Below are positions 1 through 8,469 of a stretch of DNA of 64,000 nt, piece after piece. The first letter of the stretch is position 1, and each line of letters opens with the position of its first letter. Source of the stretch: Sphingomicrobium nitratireducens (GTDB lineage Bacteria > Pseudomonadota > Alphaproteobacteria > Sphingomonadales > Sphingomonadaceae). The translations under genes were made by a program, and so were the position numbers. The stretch lies in contig NZ_JANJZA010000001.1 of assembly GCF_026157035.1 (NCBI RefSeq), positions 1,653,001-1,717,000 on the forward strand, written 5' to 3'. The notes below the pieces were generated by a model. It worked only from the letters and a program-made list of their open reading frames with translations, was not told where the DNA came from and made no database searches.

Positions 1-316
1 CGGCATCGCTCTCGTTGGCATGGCCGAGCCGGCGCTCCGGGCGACGCCCGTCATGCCCCGAAATCTCCCCGCTTTCGACCGCGCGCTGGGTCAGCAGCCA
101 GGCGACGATGTGCATGATGCGCGTCGTGACCTTGAGCGATTCGCAGGCGAACCCGACCCGCGCGAACGGCTCGAGTTCCTGTCGGTCGGCCCGCCCCTCG
201 GCGTCGAAATAGGCGCGCGCCTCGTCGGCGAGGAGCATCGCCTCGGTGTATAGAGCCTCGATCAGTCGCGGCGTGATGCGCGTCTCGGGTCCGGCGGAGT
301 GGAGCGATTCGTCCAT
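1..316 (-). CDS. rcdA: DUF1465 / RcdA-like protein (C-terminus outside the window)
   Basis: The reading frame opens at the ATG at 316 on the minus strand with MDESLHSAGPETR and runs off the left edge after 105 residues. The pattern (a helix around LIEALYTEAMLLADEARAY, then LKVTTRIMHIVAWLLTQRAV) is that of the DUF1465 family, to which the Caulobacter cell-cycle protein RcdA belongs. RcdA is an adaptor that helps ClpXP degrade CtrA and other substrates at the cell pole. Here the family is recognised from memory of conserved helices, and the cell-cycle role is inferred. It lies upstream of and in the same direction as a DUF465 gene that is 97 bp away. A CcrM gene elsewhere in the window fits a Caulobacter-like cell-cycle circuit. 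Confidence 0.75.
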   Translation of the reverse strand, partial: MDESLHSAGPETRITPRLIEALYTEAMLLADEARAYFDAEGRADRQELEPFARVGFACESLKVTTRIMHIVAWLLTQRAVESGEISGHDGRRPERRLGHANESDA

Positions 317-413
317 AACGATTACGAAAATGCCAGTTTCGGCCTGTCATGGGAACGCCCCAGCAGTGCCTTTGTGGCATGTCGCAACCCCTTGTCCCGA
401 GGCGGGACAGGCG

Positions 414-611
414 TCACGCGATGATATCGGGCGTGCTGTCGTCGAGCAGCAGCTGGATCTCGTCCTTGAGCACCAGCTTCTGTTTCTTGAGACGCGCCAG
501 TTCGAGCTGGTCGACATTTCCCGCCTCGCGCAGCCGCTCGATCTCTTCGTCGAGTCGCCGATGCTGTTGCCTGAGCGCCGCGATCAGGACGGCGGGTTCG
601 TCGTCGTTCAT
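414..611 (-). CDS. YdcH-like DUF465 small coiled-coil protein
   Basis: A 65-residue protein beginning MNDDEPAVLIAALRQQH, with the start at 611 chosen because the conserved DUF465 pattern begins there; the longer open frame upstream has no family similarity. The pattern is heptad-like: LRQQHRRLDEEIERL, then LARLKKQKLVLKDEI, which is the LKKxKLxLKD signature of DUF465/YdcH. The protein is predicted to be cytoplasmic and almost wholly alpha-helical. Its function is not known. A second member of the same family is encoded divergently at 779, so this is a small paralogous pair beside the RcdA-like gene. Confidence 0.85.
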   Translation of the reverse strand: MNDDEPAVLIAALRQQHRRLDEEIERLREAGNVDQLELARLKKQKLVLKDEIQLLLDDSTPDIIA

Positions 612-778
612 GGGTGGCAATCTACTCCAAGCATCCTTCGCAGTCATCCGCCATTCCCGCGACCGGTAACGACGAACGCCGCCTCCCCGTCGGCAGCACG
701 AATGTCGCCAAGGCGACAAGGCGCCAAAAACATGCTTTACTGATCGCCTCGTCAATCACTGGATTGAAAGGAAGTCCG

Positions 779-934
779 ATGGACAAAGCCCAGGTCGAGG
801 CACTCGAGAAGAAACACCAGGCACTGCATGCTCGCATCGATACCGAAGAGCATCGAGTTCACCCCGACGAGGTACTGATCCACCGGCTCAAGAAGGAAAA
901 GTTGAGAATCAAGGACGCGATGGTCGGGCATTAG
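779..934 (+). CDS. YdcH-like DUF465 small protein (second paralogue)
   Basis: A 51-residue protein starting MDKAQVEALEKKHQALH, preceded by a good Shine-Dalgarno sequence AAAGGAAG at 767-774, five bases before the ATG. It carries the DUF465 pattern with LIHRLKKEKLRIKDAM at the C-terminal end. Like its divergent neighbour it should form a short helical hairpin or coiled coil, and no function is established. A strong bidirectional intrinsic terminator follows at 953-988, separating it from the convergent dksA gene, so it is probably transcribed alone. Confidence 0.85.
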   Translation: MDKAQVEALEKKHQALHARIDTEEHRVHPDEVLIHRLKKEKLRIKDAMVGH

Positions 935-952
935 GCGCCCAGCCGATCACGA

Positions 953-988
953 AAAAGGCCGGCACTCCCATGAGGAGGCCGGCCTTTT
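953..988. terminator. Bidirectional intrinsic terminator between DUF465 gene and dksA
   Basis: The 11-bp arms AAAAGGCCGGC (953-963) and GCCGGCCTTTT (978-988) are perfect inverted repeats with a 14-base loop. A-runs on the left and T-runs on the right give both strands a U-tract, as expected between the convergent genes ending at 934 and 1013. Confidence 0.85.
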
Positions 989-1012
989 CGATTCCAGGAA
1001 CGACTCCGCGCG

Positions 1013-1480
1013 TCAGTCGGTGCGGTCGTCGCGGCTGACGCGTTCGGTCCGCTCGTGCTTTTCCTGCGCCTCGAGCGTCATCGTCGCGATCGGACGCGCC
1101 TCGAGCCGCTGCAGCGCGATCGGGTCGCCGGTCACTTCGCAATAGCCATATTCGCCTTCGTAGAGACGACGGATGGCGGCATCGATCTTGGCGATCAGCT
1201 TGCGCTGGCGGTCGCGGGTGCGAAGCTCGATCGACCAGTCGGTCTCCGAGGAGGCGCGGTCGGCGAGGTCGGGTTCGCGAAGGCTGTCGACCTGGAGCTG
1301 CGCCATGGTCGCGCGGCTTTCCTCGACGATCGATTCCTTCCAGTCCTTGAGCTTGGCAAGGAAGTAGGCGCGCTGCTTGACGCCCATGAATTCTTCATCG
1401 TCACTCGGACGATACTTGTCGTCGAGAACGATCTCGTCGAATTTTGCGGTCCCTTGAAGGTCCTTGAGCGCAGTAGCCAA
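1013..1480 (-). CDS. dksA: RNA polymerase-binding transcription factor DksA (single-cysteine type)
   Basis: A 155-residue DksA/TraR protein that would enter the RNA polymerase secondary channel and mediate the ppGpp response. The coiled-coil tip motif DLADRA is at residues 71-76 and the C-terminal zinc-finger fold follows at 111-147. Only the first of the four zinc-ligand cysteines is present (Cys114); the others are Thr117, Thr135 and Ala138 when the C-x2-C-x17-C-x2-C spacing is applied. This matches zinc-independent DksA2-type proteins. It is transcribed away from surE, with 278 bp of promoter region between them, and ends at the shared terminator at 953-988. Confidence 0.93.
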   Translation of the reverse strand: MATALKDLQGTAKFDEIVLDDKYRPSDDEEFMGVKQRAYFLAKLKDWKESIVEESRATMAQLQVDSLREPDLADRASSETDWSIELRTRDRQRKLIAKIDAAIRRLYEGEYGYCEVTGDPIALQRLEARPIATMTLEAQEKHERTERVSRDDRTD

Positions 1481-1758
1481 CTATCCCTCCCCGTCACAGG
1501 CCTCACCGCTGCCGCGACAAGCCAGAGCCAGGCGGCCGGCGAAGGCGATTTCGTTCGGCAATCCCGATACTTAGATGGGATGCCGTTGCCCCGAGGGCTG
1601 CCCTATACGTAGCAAGCACGTGATTAACAAGGACTGACCGCGAAACGATCGGCAAAACTTTGGGGACTGTTGCGGGGATAGCGCAGGAAGAGGCGCGAAA
1701 CTGCGGGAAATACGCTCCTTGCCCTCGTGGGTGAATTAATCGCATGGTGACTCCCGTC

Positions 1759-2526
1759 ATGCGGATTTTGCTCACCAACGACGACGGAATCCACGCCCCG
1801 GGCATGGCCGTTCTCGAACGACTCGCCGCCCCGCTTGCGAGCGACCTGTGGGTCGTCGCCCCCTCGGAAGAGCAATCTGGCGCCGGGCACAGCCTCACCC
1901 TCTCCCGCCCTCTTCGCATCCGCAAGTTGGGCGAGCAGCGCTTCGCGGTGACGGGCACCCCGACCGATTCGGTCATGCTCGCGCTCGGCCACCTGATGAA
2001 GGGGCAATGGCCCGACCTCATCCTGTCGGGCGTCAATCGCGGCGCGAACCTGGGCGAGGACATCACCTATTCGGGGACCGTGTCGGCAGCAATGGAGGGC
2101 GCGCTGGCGGGTGTACCCTCGATCGCGCTCAGCCAGGCCAGCGCGCGCCCCGGCGACGGCGACGGCGTGCGGTTTGCCGTGGCCGAAGCGCATGGCGGGG
2201 CCATTCTCGAGAAGCTGCTGGCCGTGCTTCCCGAGGGCCGCACGCTTCACAACGTCAACTTTCCCGCCTGTTCGCCCGAGGACGTGCGGGGCATCAAGGT
2301 CTGCGAGCAGGGGTTTCGCGACTACCAGCGCCTCGACGTGGTCGAGCGCCAGGACCCGCGAGGTTACCGCTACTACTGGTTCGGCCTCGGCGAAGCGCAG
2401 GAGACGCCGGGCCACCGCACCGACCTCGAAGTTGTTGCCGACCACTACATCGCGGTCACCCCGCTCCATCTCGATCTCACCCATCACGCCTCGCTCGGTC
2501 CGCTCGAGGACGCACTCGGATCGTGA
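1759..2526 (+). CDS. surE: 5'/3'-nucleotidase SurE
   Basis: SurE removes phosphate from nucleoside monophosphates in a divalent-metal-dependent reaction and is a stationary-phase survival protein. The N-terminus MRILLTNDDGIHAPG carries the Asp-Asp metal pair, followed by the family motifs GTPTDSVMLAL and the SGVNRGANLGEDITYSGTVSA-type loop near residue 90. The length, 255 residues, is normal. I chose the ATG at 1759 because the family starts there and GGTGA lies eight bases upstream; an in-frame ATG at 1744 would add five residues. Many alphaproteobacteria place surE near pcm or lytic factors; here ugd follows 72 bp downstream in the same direction. Confidence 0.93.
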   Translation: MRILLTNDDGIHAPGMAVLERLAAPLASDLWVVAPSEEQSGAGHSLTLSRPLRIRKLGEQRFAVTGTPTDSVMLALGHLMKGQWPDLILSGVNRGANLGEDITYSGTVSAAMEGALAGVPSIALSQASARPGDGDGVRFAVAEAHGGAILEKLLAVLPEGRTLHNVNFPACSPEDVRGIKVCEQGFRDYQRLDVVERQDPRGYRYYWFGLGEAQETPGHRTDLEVVADHYIAVTPLHLDLTHHASLGPLEDALGS

Positions 2527-2598
2527 CGCCGCCGTCATTGGCGTGCCACAATCCTCCTGTTATTCCCGCAATCGAACCGGAAACGGAGTGAGGCTCGC

Positions 2599-3900
2599 GT
2601 GAAGATCGTCGTCATCGGCACCGGCTATGTGGGCCTCGTCTCGGGCACCTGTTTCGCCGACTTCGGGCACGACGTAACCTGCGTCGACAAGGACCAGGAC
2701 AAGATCGACATGCTGCTGGCCGGCAGGATGCCGATTTGGGAGCCGGGTCTCGAACAGTTGGTCGCTGCGAACGTCGCAAAGGGCCGGCTGCATTTCACGA
2801 CCGACCTTGCCGGCGCGTTGCCCGGTAGCGACGCGGTCTTCATCGCGGTCGGCACGCCGTCGCGCCGCGGTGACGGGCATGCCGACCTGACCTACGTCTA
2901 CGACGCGGTGCGAGAACTGGCGGGCAAGCTCGTCGCCCCGGTTATCGTCGTGACCAAGTCCACCGTCCCTGTCGGGACGGGAGACGAGATCGCGCGCATC
3001 CTCGCCGAGGAAGGCGCGCCGCCGGGCACCAGCGTCGCGTCCAACCCCGAATTCCTGCGCGAAGGCGCCGCGATCGCCGACTTCAAGCATCCCGACCGCA
3101 TCCTGATCGGTGCCGAGGACGAGCGTGCGCGCGACCTGATGCGCGAGATCTACCGCCCGCTCTTTCTCAATCGCGCACCCATGCTGTTCACCACGCGCCG
3201 CACGGCCGAACTGACCAAATATGCCGCCAACGCGTTCCTGGCGACCAAGATCAGCTTCATCAACGAGATCGCGAACCTGTGCGAGGCGGTGGGCGCCGAC
3301 GTGCAGGACGTCGCGCGCGGGATCGGGTTCGACAACCGCATCGGCGCCAAGTTCCTCCATGCCGGTCCCGGATATGGCGGCAGCTGTTTTCCCAAGGACA
3401 CGCTCGCCTTGCTCAAGACCGCCGAGGATGCGGGCGTGGCGCAGCAGATCGTCGCGACCGTCGTGCGCGTCAACGAGGAGCGCAAGGCAAGCCTCGCGAC
3501 ACGCGTCTCCAAGGCGATCGGCGGCCTGTCGGACAAGCGCATCGCGGTGCTCGGCCTGACCTTCAAGCCCAACACGGACGACATGCGCGACGCCCCGTCC
3601 ATCCCGCTCGTCGCCGGCCTGGTCGAAGGCGGCGCGAGCGTGGCGGCGTTCGACCCCGTCGGCAACGAACAGGCGCGCCCGCTCCTGCCCGATACGGTCG
3701 ACTATGGCGACAGCGCGCTCGCCATCGCCAAAGGCGCCGACGCGCTCGTCATCGTCACCGAATGGGATGAGTTTCGGGCGCTCGACCTCAAGGCGATCCG
3801 CGCGGTCATGAAGGGCAAGCTTCTGATCGACCTGCGAAACATCTACGAGCGCGACGAGGCCGAACGCGCGGGCTTCGACTATCGCCCGGTCGGGCGCTAG
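2599..3900 (+). CDS. ugd: UDP-glucose 6-dehydrogenase
   Basis: Converts UDP-glucose to UDP-glucuronate by two NAD-dependent oxidations, providing precursor for exopolysaccharide and lipid glycosylation. The GTG start at 2599 follows GGAGTGAGG. The Rossmann motif GTGYVGLVSG is at residues 7-16, the catalytic cysteine is Cys263 in GGSCFPKDT, and the C-terminal UDP-binding domain contains GLTFKPNTDDMRDAPS. The length, 433 residues, is typical. The last four bases overlap the end of the convergent apaG gene. Confidence 0.95.
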   Translation: MKIVVIGTGYVGLVSGTCFADFGHDVTCVDKDQDKIDMLLAGRMPIWEPGLEQLVAANVAKGRLHFTTDLAGALPGSDAVFIAVGTPSRRGDGHADLTYVYDAVRELAGKLVAPVIVVTKSTVPVGTGDEIARILAEEGAPPGTSVASNPEFLREGAAIADFKHPDRILIGAEDERARDLMREIYRPLFLNRAPMLFTTRRTAELTKYAANAFLATKISFINEIANLCEAVGADVQDVARGIGFDNRIGAKFLHAGPGYGGSCFPKDTLALLKTAEDAGVAQQIVATVVRVNEERKASLATRVSKAIGGLSDKRIAVLGLTFKPNTDDMRDAPSIPLVAGLVEGGASVAAFDPVGNEQARPLLPDTVDYGDSALAIAKGADALVIVTEWDEFRALDLKAIRAVMKGKLLIDLRNIYERDEAERAGFDYRPVGR

Positions 3901-4316
3901 TCCTCGGGCGGATCGAGCCTGAATTCGGGGATCGCGACGTCCATCATCGATCCGTCGGCGACGATCAGCCGGTAACTTCCCGACATCCTGCCGGAATCGC
4001 TTTCGAGCGGGCAGCCCGACACGTAGTCGTACGATCCGCCCGGCGCGATCACGGGCGTTTCGCCCACCACCCCCTCGCCGCTCACTTCGAGCACGACGCC
4101 GCGCGAATCCTCGATCCGCCATTCGCGCGAGAGGAGCTGCACCGCGACCTCGCCGTCATTCTCGATGCGCACGTGGTAGGACCAGAACCAGCGCCCCTCC
4201 TCGGGCGCGCTCTGCTCCTCGAGATAGCTGGCCGACACGCGCACGGTGATGTCGCCGGTGGTGGCGACATTGGGGAAGAATTTTCCCATCGAGCCGAGGG
4301 CGCTTTTTTCGGTCAT
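3897..4316 (-). CDS. apaG: ApaG domain protein (DUF525)
   Basis: A 139-residue protein consisting of one ApaG beta-sandwich domain (fibronectin-III-like). Conserved elements are WFWSYHVRIEN, LLSREWRI and the glycine-rich PVIAPGGSYDYVSGCPL. ApaG has been linked to cobalt/magnesium resistance and Ap4A metabolism in enterobacteria; the molecular role is not settled. The gene is convergent with ugd, overlapping it by four bases, and is followed at 4372-4590 by a small unknown gene in the same direction upstream. Confidence 0.92.
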   Translation of the reverse strand: MTEKSALGSMGKFFPNVATTGDITVRVSASYLEEQSAPEEGRWFWSYHVRIENDGEVAVQLLSREWRIEDSRGVVLEVSGEGVVGETPVIAPGGSYDYVSGCPLESDSGRMSGSYRLIVADGSMMDVAIPEFRLDPPED

Positions 4317-4371
4317 GTCCCGACGCTAGGGGGCCGCGTGCGCGGCCACAAGCGATGATCGACGCAAAAAA

Positions 4372-4590
4372 CTATTCGACGATCAGGATGACGAGTTCGT
4401 AGGGCGTCCCGTCCTCGGTCTTCGCCTTGCGATGTTCGACCCTCGCGACGGGGGCGTCCGCCAGTCGATCGGCTTCAACACGGACGCCCCGCTCCACACG
4501 GACACTGGCACGCCCGCTCGCCCGGTCGGGCGAGAGTGCTGCCGGCGAGGTCTCGGCGCCCGCAAGGGCGAGGAGGAGGTGCAGGACCAT
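4372..4590 (-). CDS. Small exported or hypothetical protein
   Basis: An unrecognised protein of 72 residues from the ATG at 4590, beginning MVLHLLLALAGAETSPAAL and ending ELVILIVE. The first 17 residues resemble a short signal peptide with an AGA cleavage site, and the remainder is charged with alternating valines (RASVRVERGVRVEA), suggesting a small beta-rich exported domain. A TTG at 4608 would add six residues. No convincing Shine-Dalgarno sequence was found for either. It lies between apaG and recO in the same orientation. The call rests on codon pattern and signal-like N-terminus only. Confidence 0.5.
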   Translation of the reverse strand: MVLHLLLALAGAETSPAALSPDRASGRASVRVERGVRVEADRLADAPVARVEHRKAKTEDGTPYELVILIVE

Positions 4591-4740
4591 GACCACCAGT
4601 ATCGGCAATCACGGTAAGCGCGCTCGCAACTATTGCACCCATCCGGTTGCGAACGCGTCGAAAACCGCGCGATATCGGGTCGAACACGCCATTTGCCCTG
4701 TGCAGGCGGCCCGCTCAGATCGGATGCGATTGTTCGCCGC

Positions 4741-5478
4741 CTAACGCTCGCCCGCCGCGCGTTCGAGCAATCCGACCAGCCGCGCGCGCGCATCGAGCGC
4801 CTTGGCCGCACGGTCGATCAGGAGGTCGCGCTCGAGGAAATGCCCCGATAGGCGAAGCCCGTCGAGTACGTCGTGAAGTCCCGCGCTTCCGCCTTGCGCG
4901 AGGAAGGAAGGAAGCGGCAGCAGCTGCCCGCGATACGGCTTCGCCGCCCCCGCGCTCACCGCGCGCCCGCTCTTCGGGCTGACCGCGACGAGGTCGTCCG
5001 CCTCTCCCGTCACCGCGCACGCCTCGAGGTCGAGCCCGAAGCCCAGTTCGCGCAGCATCAGCAGTTCGAACCGAACCAGCGCCGCGCCCCAACCCGACAC
5101 GCTCGGCGCCGCCTCGACCGCCTCGAGCAGGGCGACCAGCGCGCCGTGGACCGCCGGATAGGCCTGCCCCTCGGGCAGCGCCGCCGCAACGAGGCTGGTC
5201 GCCCAGGCAATCGCGGCAGCGGGAAGCGGTTCGGAAAGAAGCGGCCCGCGGCTGTGCACCAGCTCGACCGAGGCGTGCGGCAACTGCGTTTCGGTTCGCG
5301 CCGCCAGCGCCGCCCCGACCAGGTTGCCCGGCACCAGCACCGGCCCCAGCCGCCGCCCGCGCGCCCCGCGAACGTAGGCGGCGAGCAGCCCGTCTTCCTC
5401 GGTCATCAGCCGCACCACCGCGCCATGCTCGCCATGCGCGCGGGTCGAGACGACGAGGGCGAGATAGTCGGCGCGCAT
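4741..5478 (-). CDS. recO: DNA repair protein RecO
   Basis: RecO anneals single strands and, with RecR, loads RecA in gap repair. The protein has 245 residues, with the OB-fold domain at the N-terminus (MRADYLALVVSTRAHGEHGA) and the helical domain behind it. The cysteine in LEACAVTGEADDL and the SPKSGRAVS segment are where many RecO proteins have a zinc-finger loop; only one cysteine is left, as is common in sphingomonads. The start codon overlaps the uvrC stop by one base (ATGA), so recO is translationally coupled to uvrC. Confidence 0.9.
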   Translation of the reverse strand: MRADYLALVVSTRAHGEHGAVVRLMTEEDGLLAAYVRGARGRRLGPVLVPGNLVGAALAARTETQLPHASVELVHSRGPLLSEPLPAAAIAWATSLVAAALPEGQAYPAVHGALVALLEAVEAAPSVSGWGAALVRFELLMLRELGFGLDLEACAVTGEADDLVAVSPKSGRAVSAGAAKPYRGQLLPLPSFLAQGGSAGLHDVLDGLRLSGHFLERDLLIDRAAKALDARARLVGLLERAAGER

Positions 5479-7412
5479 CAGCGGGCGTGGAAATAGTCGT
5501 GGATCTGGCGCGCGGTCGCCTTGGAGATGCCGGGCGCGCGTTCGAGGTCCTCGAGCGCCGCGCCCTTGACCGCCTTGGCCGTCCCGAAATGCATCAAGAG
5601 CGCGCGCTTCCTTGCCGGCCCGATCCCCGGCACGTCGTCGAGCGAGGAGCCGGTGAAGCTCTTGGCGCGCTTGGCGCGGTGCGTGCCGATGGCGAAGCGA
5701 TGCGCCTCGTCGCGCAGCCGCTGGAGATAGAAAAGCAGCGGCGAATTGGTCGGCAGGGTCAGCTCGCGCCCGTCGGCGAAGTGGAACACCTCGCGCCCCT
5801 CGCGCCCGTGATGCGGCCCCTTGGCGACGCCGACCACGGCAAGGTCCTCGATTCCCGCTTCGGCCATGATCTCCATCACCGCCGACAACTGTCCCTTGCC
5901 CCCGTCGATCAGCACGAGATCGGGCCAGTCGCCTTTCTCGCGGTCGGGGTCTTCCTTTGCCAGCCGCGCGAAGCGCCGCGAGAGCACTTCCTTCATCATT
6001 CCGAAATCGTCGTCGGTCGCTGCCGACTTGATGTTGAACTTCCTGTAATTGTTCTTCCGGAAGCCTTCGGGCCCCGCGACGATCATCGCGCCGGTGGCAG
6101 AGGTGCCCATGATGTGGCTGTTGTCGTAGACCTCGATCCGCTCGGGCGGGCCGTCCAGCTCGAACTTCTCCGCCAGCTCGCGCAGCAATTTGGCTTGCGT
6201 CGTGCTCTCGGCCATCTGCCGGTCGAGCGCTTCCTCGGCATTGCGCTGCGCCTGTTCGACCAGCTTGCGCCGTGCCCCGCGCTGGCCTCTCGATAGCTCC
6301 ACCTTGCGCTCGGCGCGCTCGGACAGCGCCTCGGCGATCAAGGCGGCCTCGGGCAGGTCGCGGTCGACGAGGATACGCCCGGGCGGCGGCACTTCCTCGT
6401 AGAACTGCATCAGGAAGTCGCTCAGCACTTCCTCGGCGCCCATGTCCTTGGCGGCCTTGGGGAAGAAAGCGCGGTGCCCCCAATTCTGCCCGCCTCGAAT
6501 GAAAAAGGCCTGGACGCAGGTCTGGCCCGCCTTCTGCGCCATCGCGAACACGTCGCCGTCGCCCAGCCCCTCGGCGTGGATCGTCTGCGAACCCTGCACA
6601 TAGGTCAGCGCGCGCAGCCGATCGCGATAGACCGCCGCCAGCTCGTAATCCTGTTTCTCGGCAGCCGCCGCCATTTGCTCGCCGAGCTTCTTCTGCACGC
6701 CCGTCGACTTGCCCGCGAGGAACAGCTTCGCGTCGGCGACCAGCTCGGCATAGTCCTCCTTCGAAATGCGATCGACGCACGGCGCCGAGCAGCGACGGAT
6801 CTGGTAGAGCAGGCAGGGCCGGTCGCGATTGGCGAAATAGCTGTCCGAGCAGCTTCTCAGGAGGAACAGTTTCTGCAGCGCGTTGAGTGTGCGCGTGACC
6901 GAACCTGCCGACGCGAACGGCCCGTAATATTGGCCGATCGGCCGCCTGCGCCCGCGATGCTTCCTGACCTGCGGGAAGTCGTGATCGTCGCGCAGCAGGA
7001 TGAAGGGGAAGCTTTTGTCGTCGCGCAGCAGCACGTTGTAGGGCGGGCGGAATCGCTTGATCAGTTGCGCCTCGAGGAGCAACGCCTCGGCCTCGGTGCG
7101 TGTCGTGACGATGGTCATGCTGCGCGTCTGCGAGACCATCCGCTGCAGCCGGTTCGAGAGGTTGGCGACCTGCGTGTAATTGACGACGCGGCTTTTGAGC
7201 GCCTTCGCCTTGCCGACGTAGAGCACGTCCCCGCGCGCATCGAGCATGCGGTAGACGCCGGGGCGCGCGGGCAGCGTCTTCACCACGTTGCGGATCGCCT
7301 TCACGCCCGCCTCGAGATCGGGCTGGTCCGCGCCCTTCACGCTCTTGGTCGCGCGCTCCTCGTTGAAGCGCTCGGCACGATTGGGGGTATCGGGACGGTC
7401 GGCCTTGCTCAC
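5478..7412 (-). CDS. uvrC: Excinuclease ABC subunit UvrC
   Basis: UvrC makes both incisions in nucleotide excision repair. Domains in order are a GIY-YIG nuclease near residues 50-130 (PGVYRMLDARGDVLYVGKA), a cysteine-rich segment around CLLYQIRRCSAPC, a UVR helical hairpin (KLGEQMAAAAEKQDYELAA), an RNase H-like 5' nuclease (IEVYDNSHIMG, LVLIDGGKGQ) and a C-terminal helix-hairpin-helix pair ending near residue 640. The GTG at 7412 is the first usable start. The length, 644 residues, is normal. recO follows with an overlapping start codon, giving a repair operon. Confidence 0.96.
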   Translation of the reverse strand: MSKADRPDTPNRAERFNEERATKSVKGADQPDLEAGVKAIRNVVKTLPARPGVYRMLDARGDVLYVGKAKALKSRVVNYTQVANLSNRLQRMVSQTRSMTIVTTRTEAEALLLEAQLIKRFRPPYNVLLRDDKSFPFILLRDDHDFPQVRKHRGRRRPIGQYYGPFASAGSVTRTLNALQKLFLLRSCSDSYFANRDRPCLLYQIRRCSAPCVDRISKEDYAELVADAKLFLAGKSTGVQKKLGEQMAAAAEKQDYELAAVYRDRLRALTYVQGSQTIHAEGLGDGDVFAMAQKAGQTCVQAFFIRGGQNWGHRAFFPKAAKDMGAEEVLSDFLMQFYEEVPPPGRILVDRDLPEAALIAEALSERAERKVELSRGQRGARRKLVEQAQRNAEEALDRQMAESTTQAKLLRELAEKFELDGPPERIEVYDNSHIMGTSATGAMIVAGPEGFRKNNYRKFNIKSAATDDDFGMMKEVLSRRFARLAKEDPDREKGDWPDLVLIDGGKGQLSAVMEIMAEAGIEDLAVVGVAKGPHHGREGREVFHFADGRELTLPTNSPLLFYLQRLRDEAHRFAIGTHRAKRAKSFTGSSLDDVPGIGPARKRALLMHFGTAKAVKGAALEDLERAPGISKATARQIHDYFHAR

Positions 7413-7452
7413 AGCCCCCTAACTAGGAAGGATTGCGCGCGGTTGCGAGGGG

Positions 7453-8460
7453 TCACTCGCCGGCTGCCGCCAGCACCTCGCGGATCGCCGCCAGCACGAC
7501 GTCGGGCCGGTCGCGGTGGATATAATGGGTCGCATCCTCGACCAGCCGGTATTCGCCTTGGCTCGACAGCGCCGCGATCTCCTCGAGGCGCTGGCGCACG
7601 AGCGGCGTGACGGCTGCGAACTGTTCCTCGATGCCATCGGGCGTATCGGGCGGCAGCGGGTCTTCCCTACCCGCGGCAAGCACGACCAGCGGCAGATCGC
7701 CCAAGCTCTTCGGCATCTCGGCGGGGACCGATCCGTCGAACAGGGAGTCGATCAGCGCGATCTTGGTCTCCCACGCCGCCGGATCGCGCAGCCGCACAAG
7801 CCGCGCTTCCTCGACCGCCGGGGGGAACGATCCCGCGCCCATCGCGCACGGGCTTGCGCTGCCCGTCTCGAGCACCAGCTTGCCGTCGCGCAATCCGGCG
7901 AGGCAGCTGCGCGCCATCCCCGCCATGCCCTCTCGATAGACGCTCTCCATGAACGCGGCCGCTTCGGGCGCGTTGTCGGCGACGAGGTCCATCAAGCCCG
8001 GAGGGCTGGGATCGACCAGCACCAGGCCGGAAACTCGCTGCGGATAGCGTTCGGCAAAGCGTAGCGCCTCGCCGCCGCCGAGCGAATGGCCGACCAGCAC
8101 GACCGGACCTTCGATTCCCGCCGCATCGAGCGTGGCGGCGAGCGTTTCGACGAGATGCATCGTGCCTTGCGGCTCGGCATCGGGCCCGCTCAACCCGAAG
8201 CCGGGCCGATCGAACGTGCAGGCGCGCGCGCTCTTCGCAACCGTCGGGACGAGCGCGTGCCAGGTGGCACCCCAGTCCCCGAACCCGCCGAGAAAGACCG
8301 CCGTCGTCTCGCCCTCGCCCATACAGGCGAAATGGATCTCGCGCCCGTCGGCCAGCGCAACGGTCGATTGCGGTGCGAGTTGCGCCTCGAAGAACGCCGC
8401 GTCCCGGGATGGAACGTCGCCCGTCGCTGCGGCAGCGAGCGCTGCCAGGCCGATCAGCAT
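7453..8460 (-). CDS. Alpha/beta hydrolase, exported
   Basis: A 335-residue protein of the alpha/beta-hydrolase fold. The first 13 residues (MLIGLAALAAAAT) form a short signal-like segment. The oxyanion region is FLGGFGDWGATW, the nucleophile elbow is GHSLGG with Ser126, and the terminal histidine is probably in DATHYIHRDRPD near residue 315. Substrate cannot be assigned. It lies nine bases downstream of the TPR gene in the same direction, so the two are probably co-transcribed. Confidence 0.85.
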   Translation of the reverse strand: MLIGLAALAAAATGDVPSRDAAFFEAQLAPQSTVALADGREIHFACMGEGETTAVFLGGFGDWGATWHALVPTVAKSARACTFDRPGFGLSGPDAEPQGTMHLVETLAATLDAAGIEGPVVLVGHSLGGGEALRFAERYPQRVSGLVLVDPSPPGLMDLVADNAPEAAAFMESVYREGMAGMARSCLAGLRDGKLVLETGSASPCAMGAGSFPPAVEEARLVRLRDPAAWETKIALIDSLFDGSVPAEMPKSLGDLPLVVLAAGREDPLPPDTPDGIEEQFAAVTPLVRQRLEEIAALSSQGEYRLVEDATHYIHRDRPDVVLAAIREVLAAAGE

Positions 8461-8469
8461 GCCCTTCTC

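Noticed and set aside
2560-4122. A 520-codon minus-strand frame over ugd
   Set aside because: Shadow of ugd, which has the Rossmann motif and catalytic cysteine.
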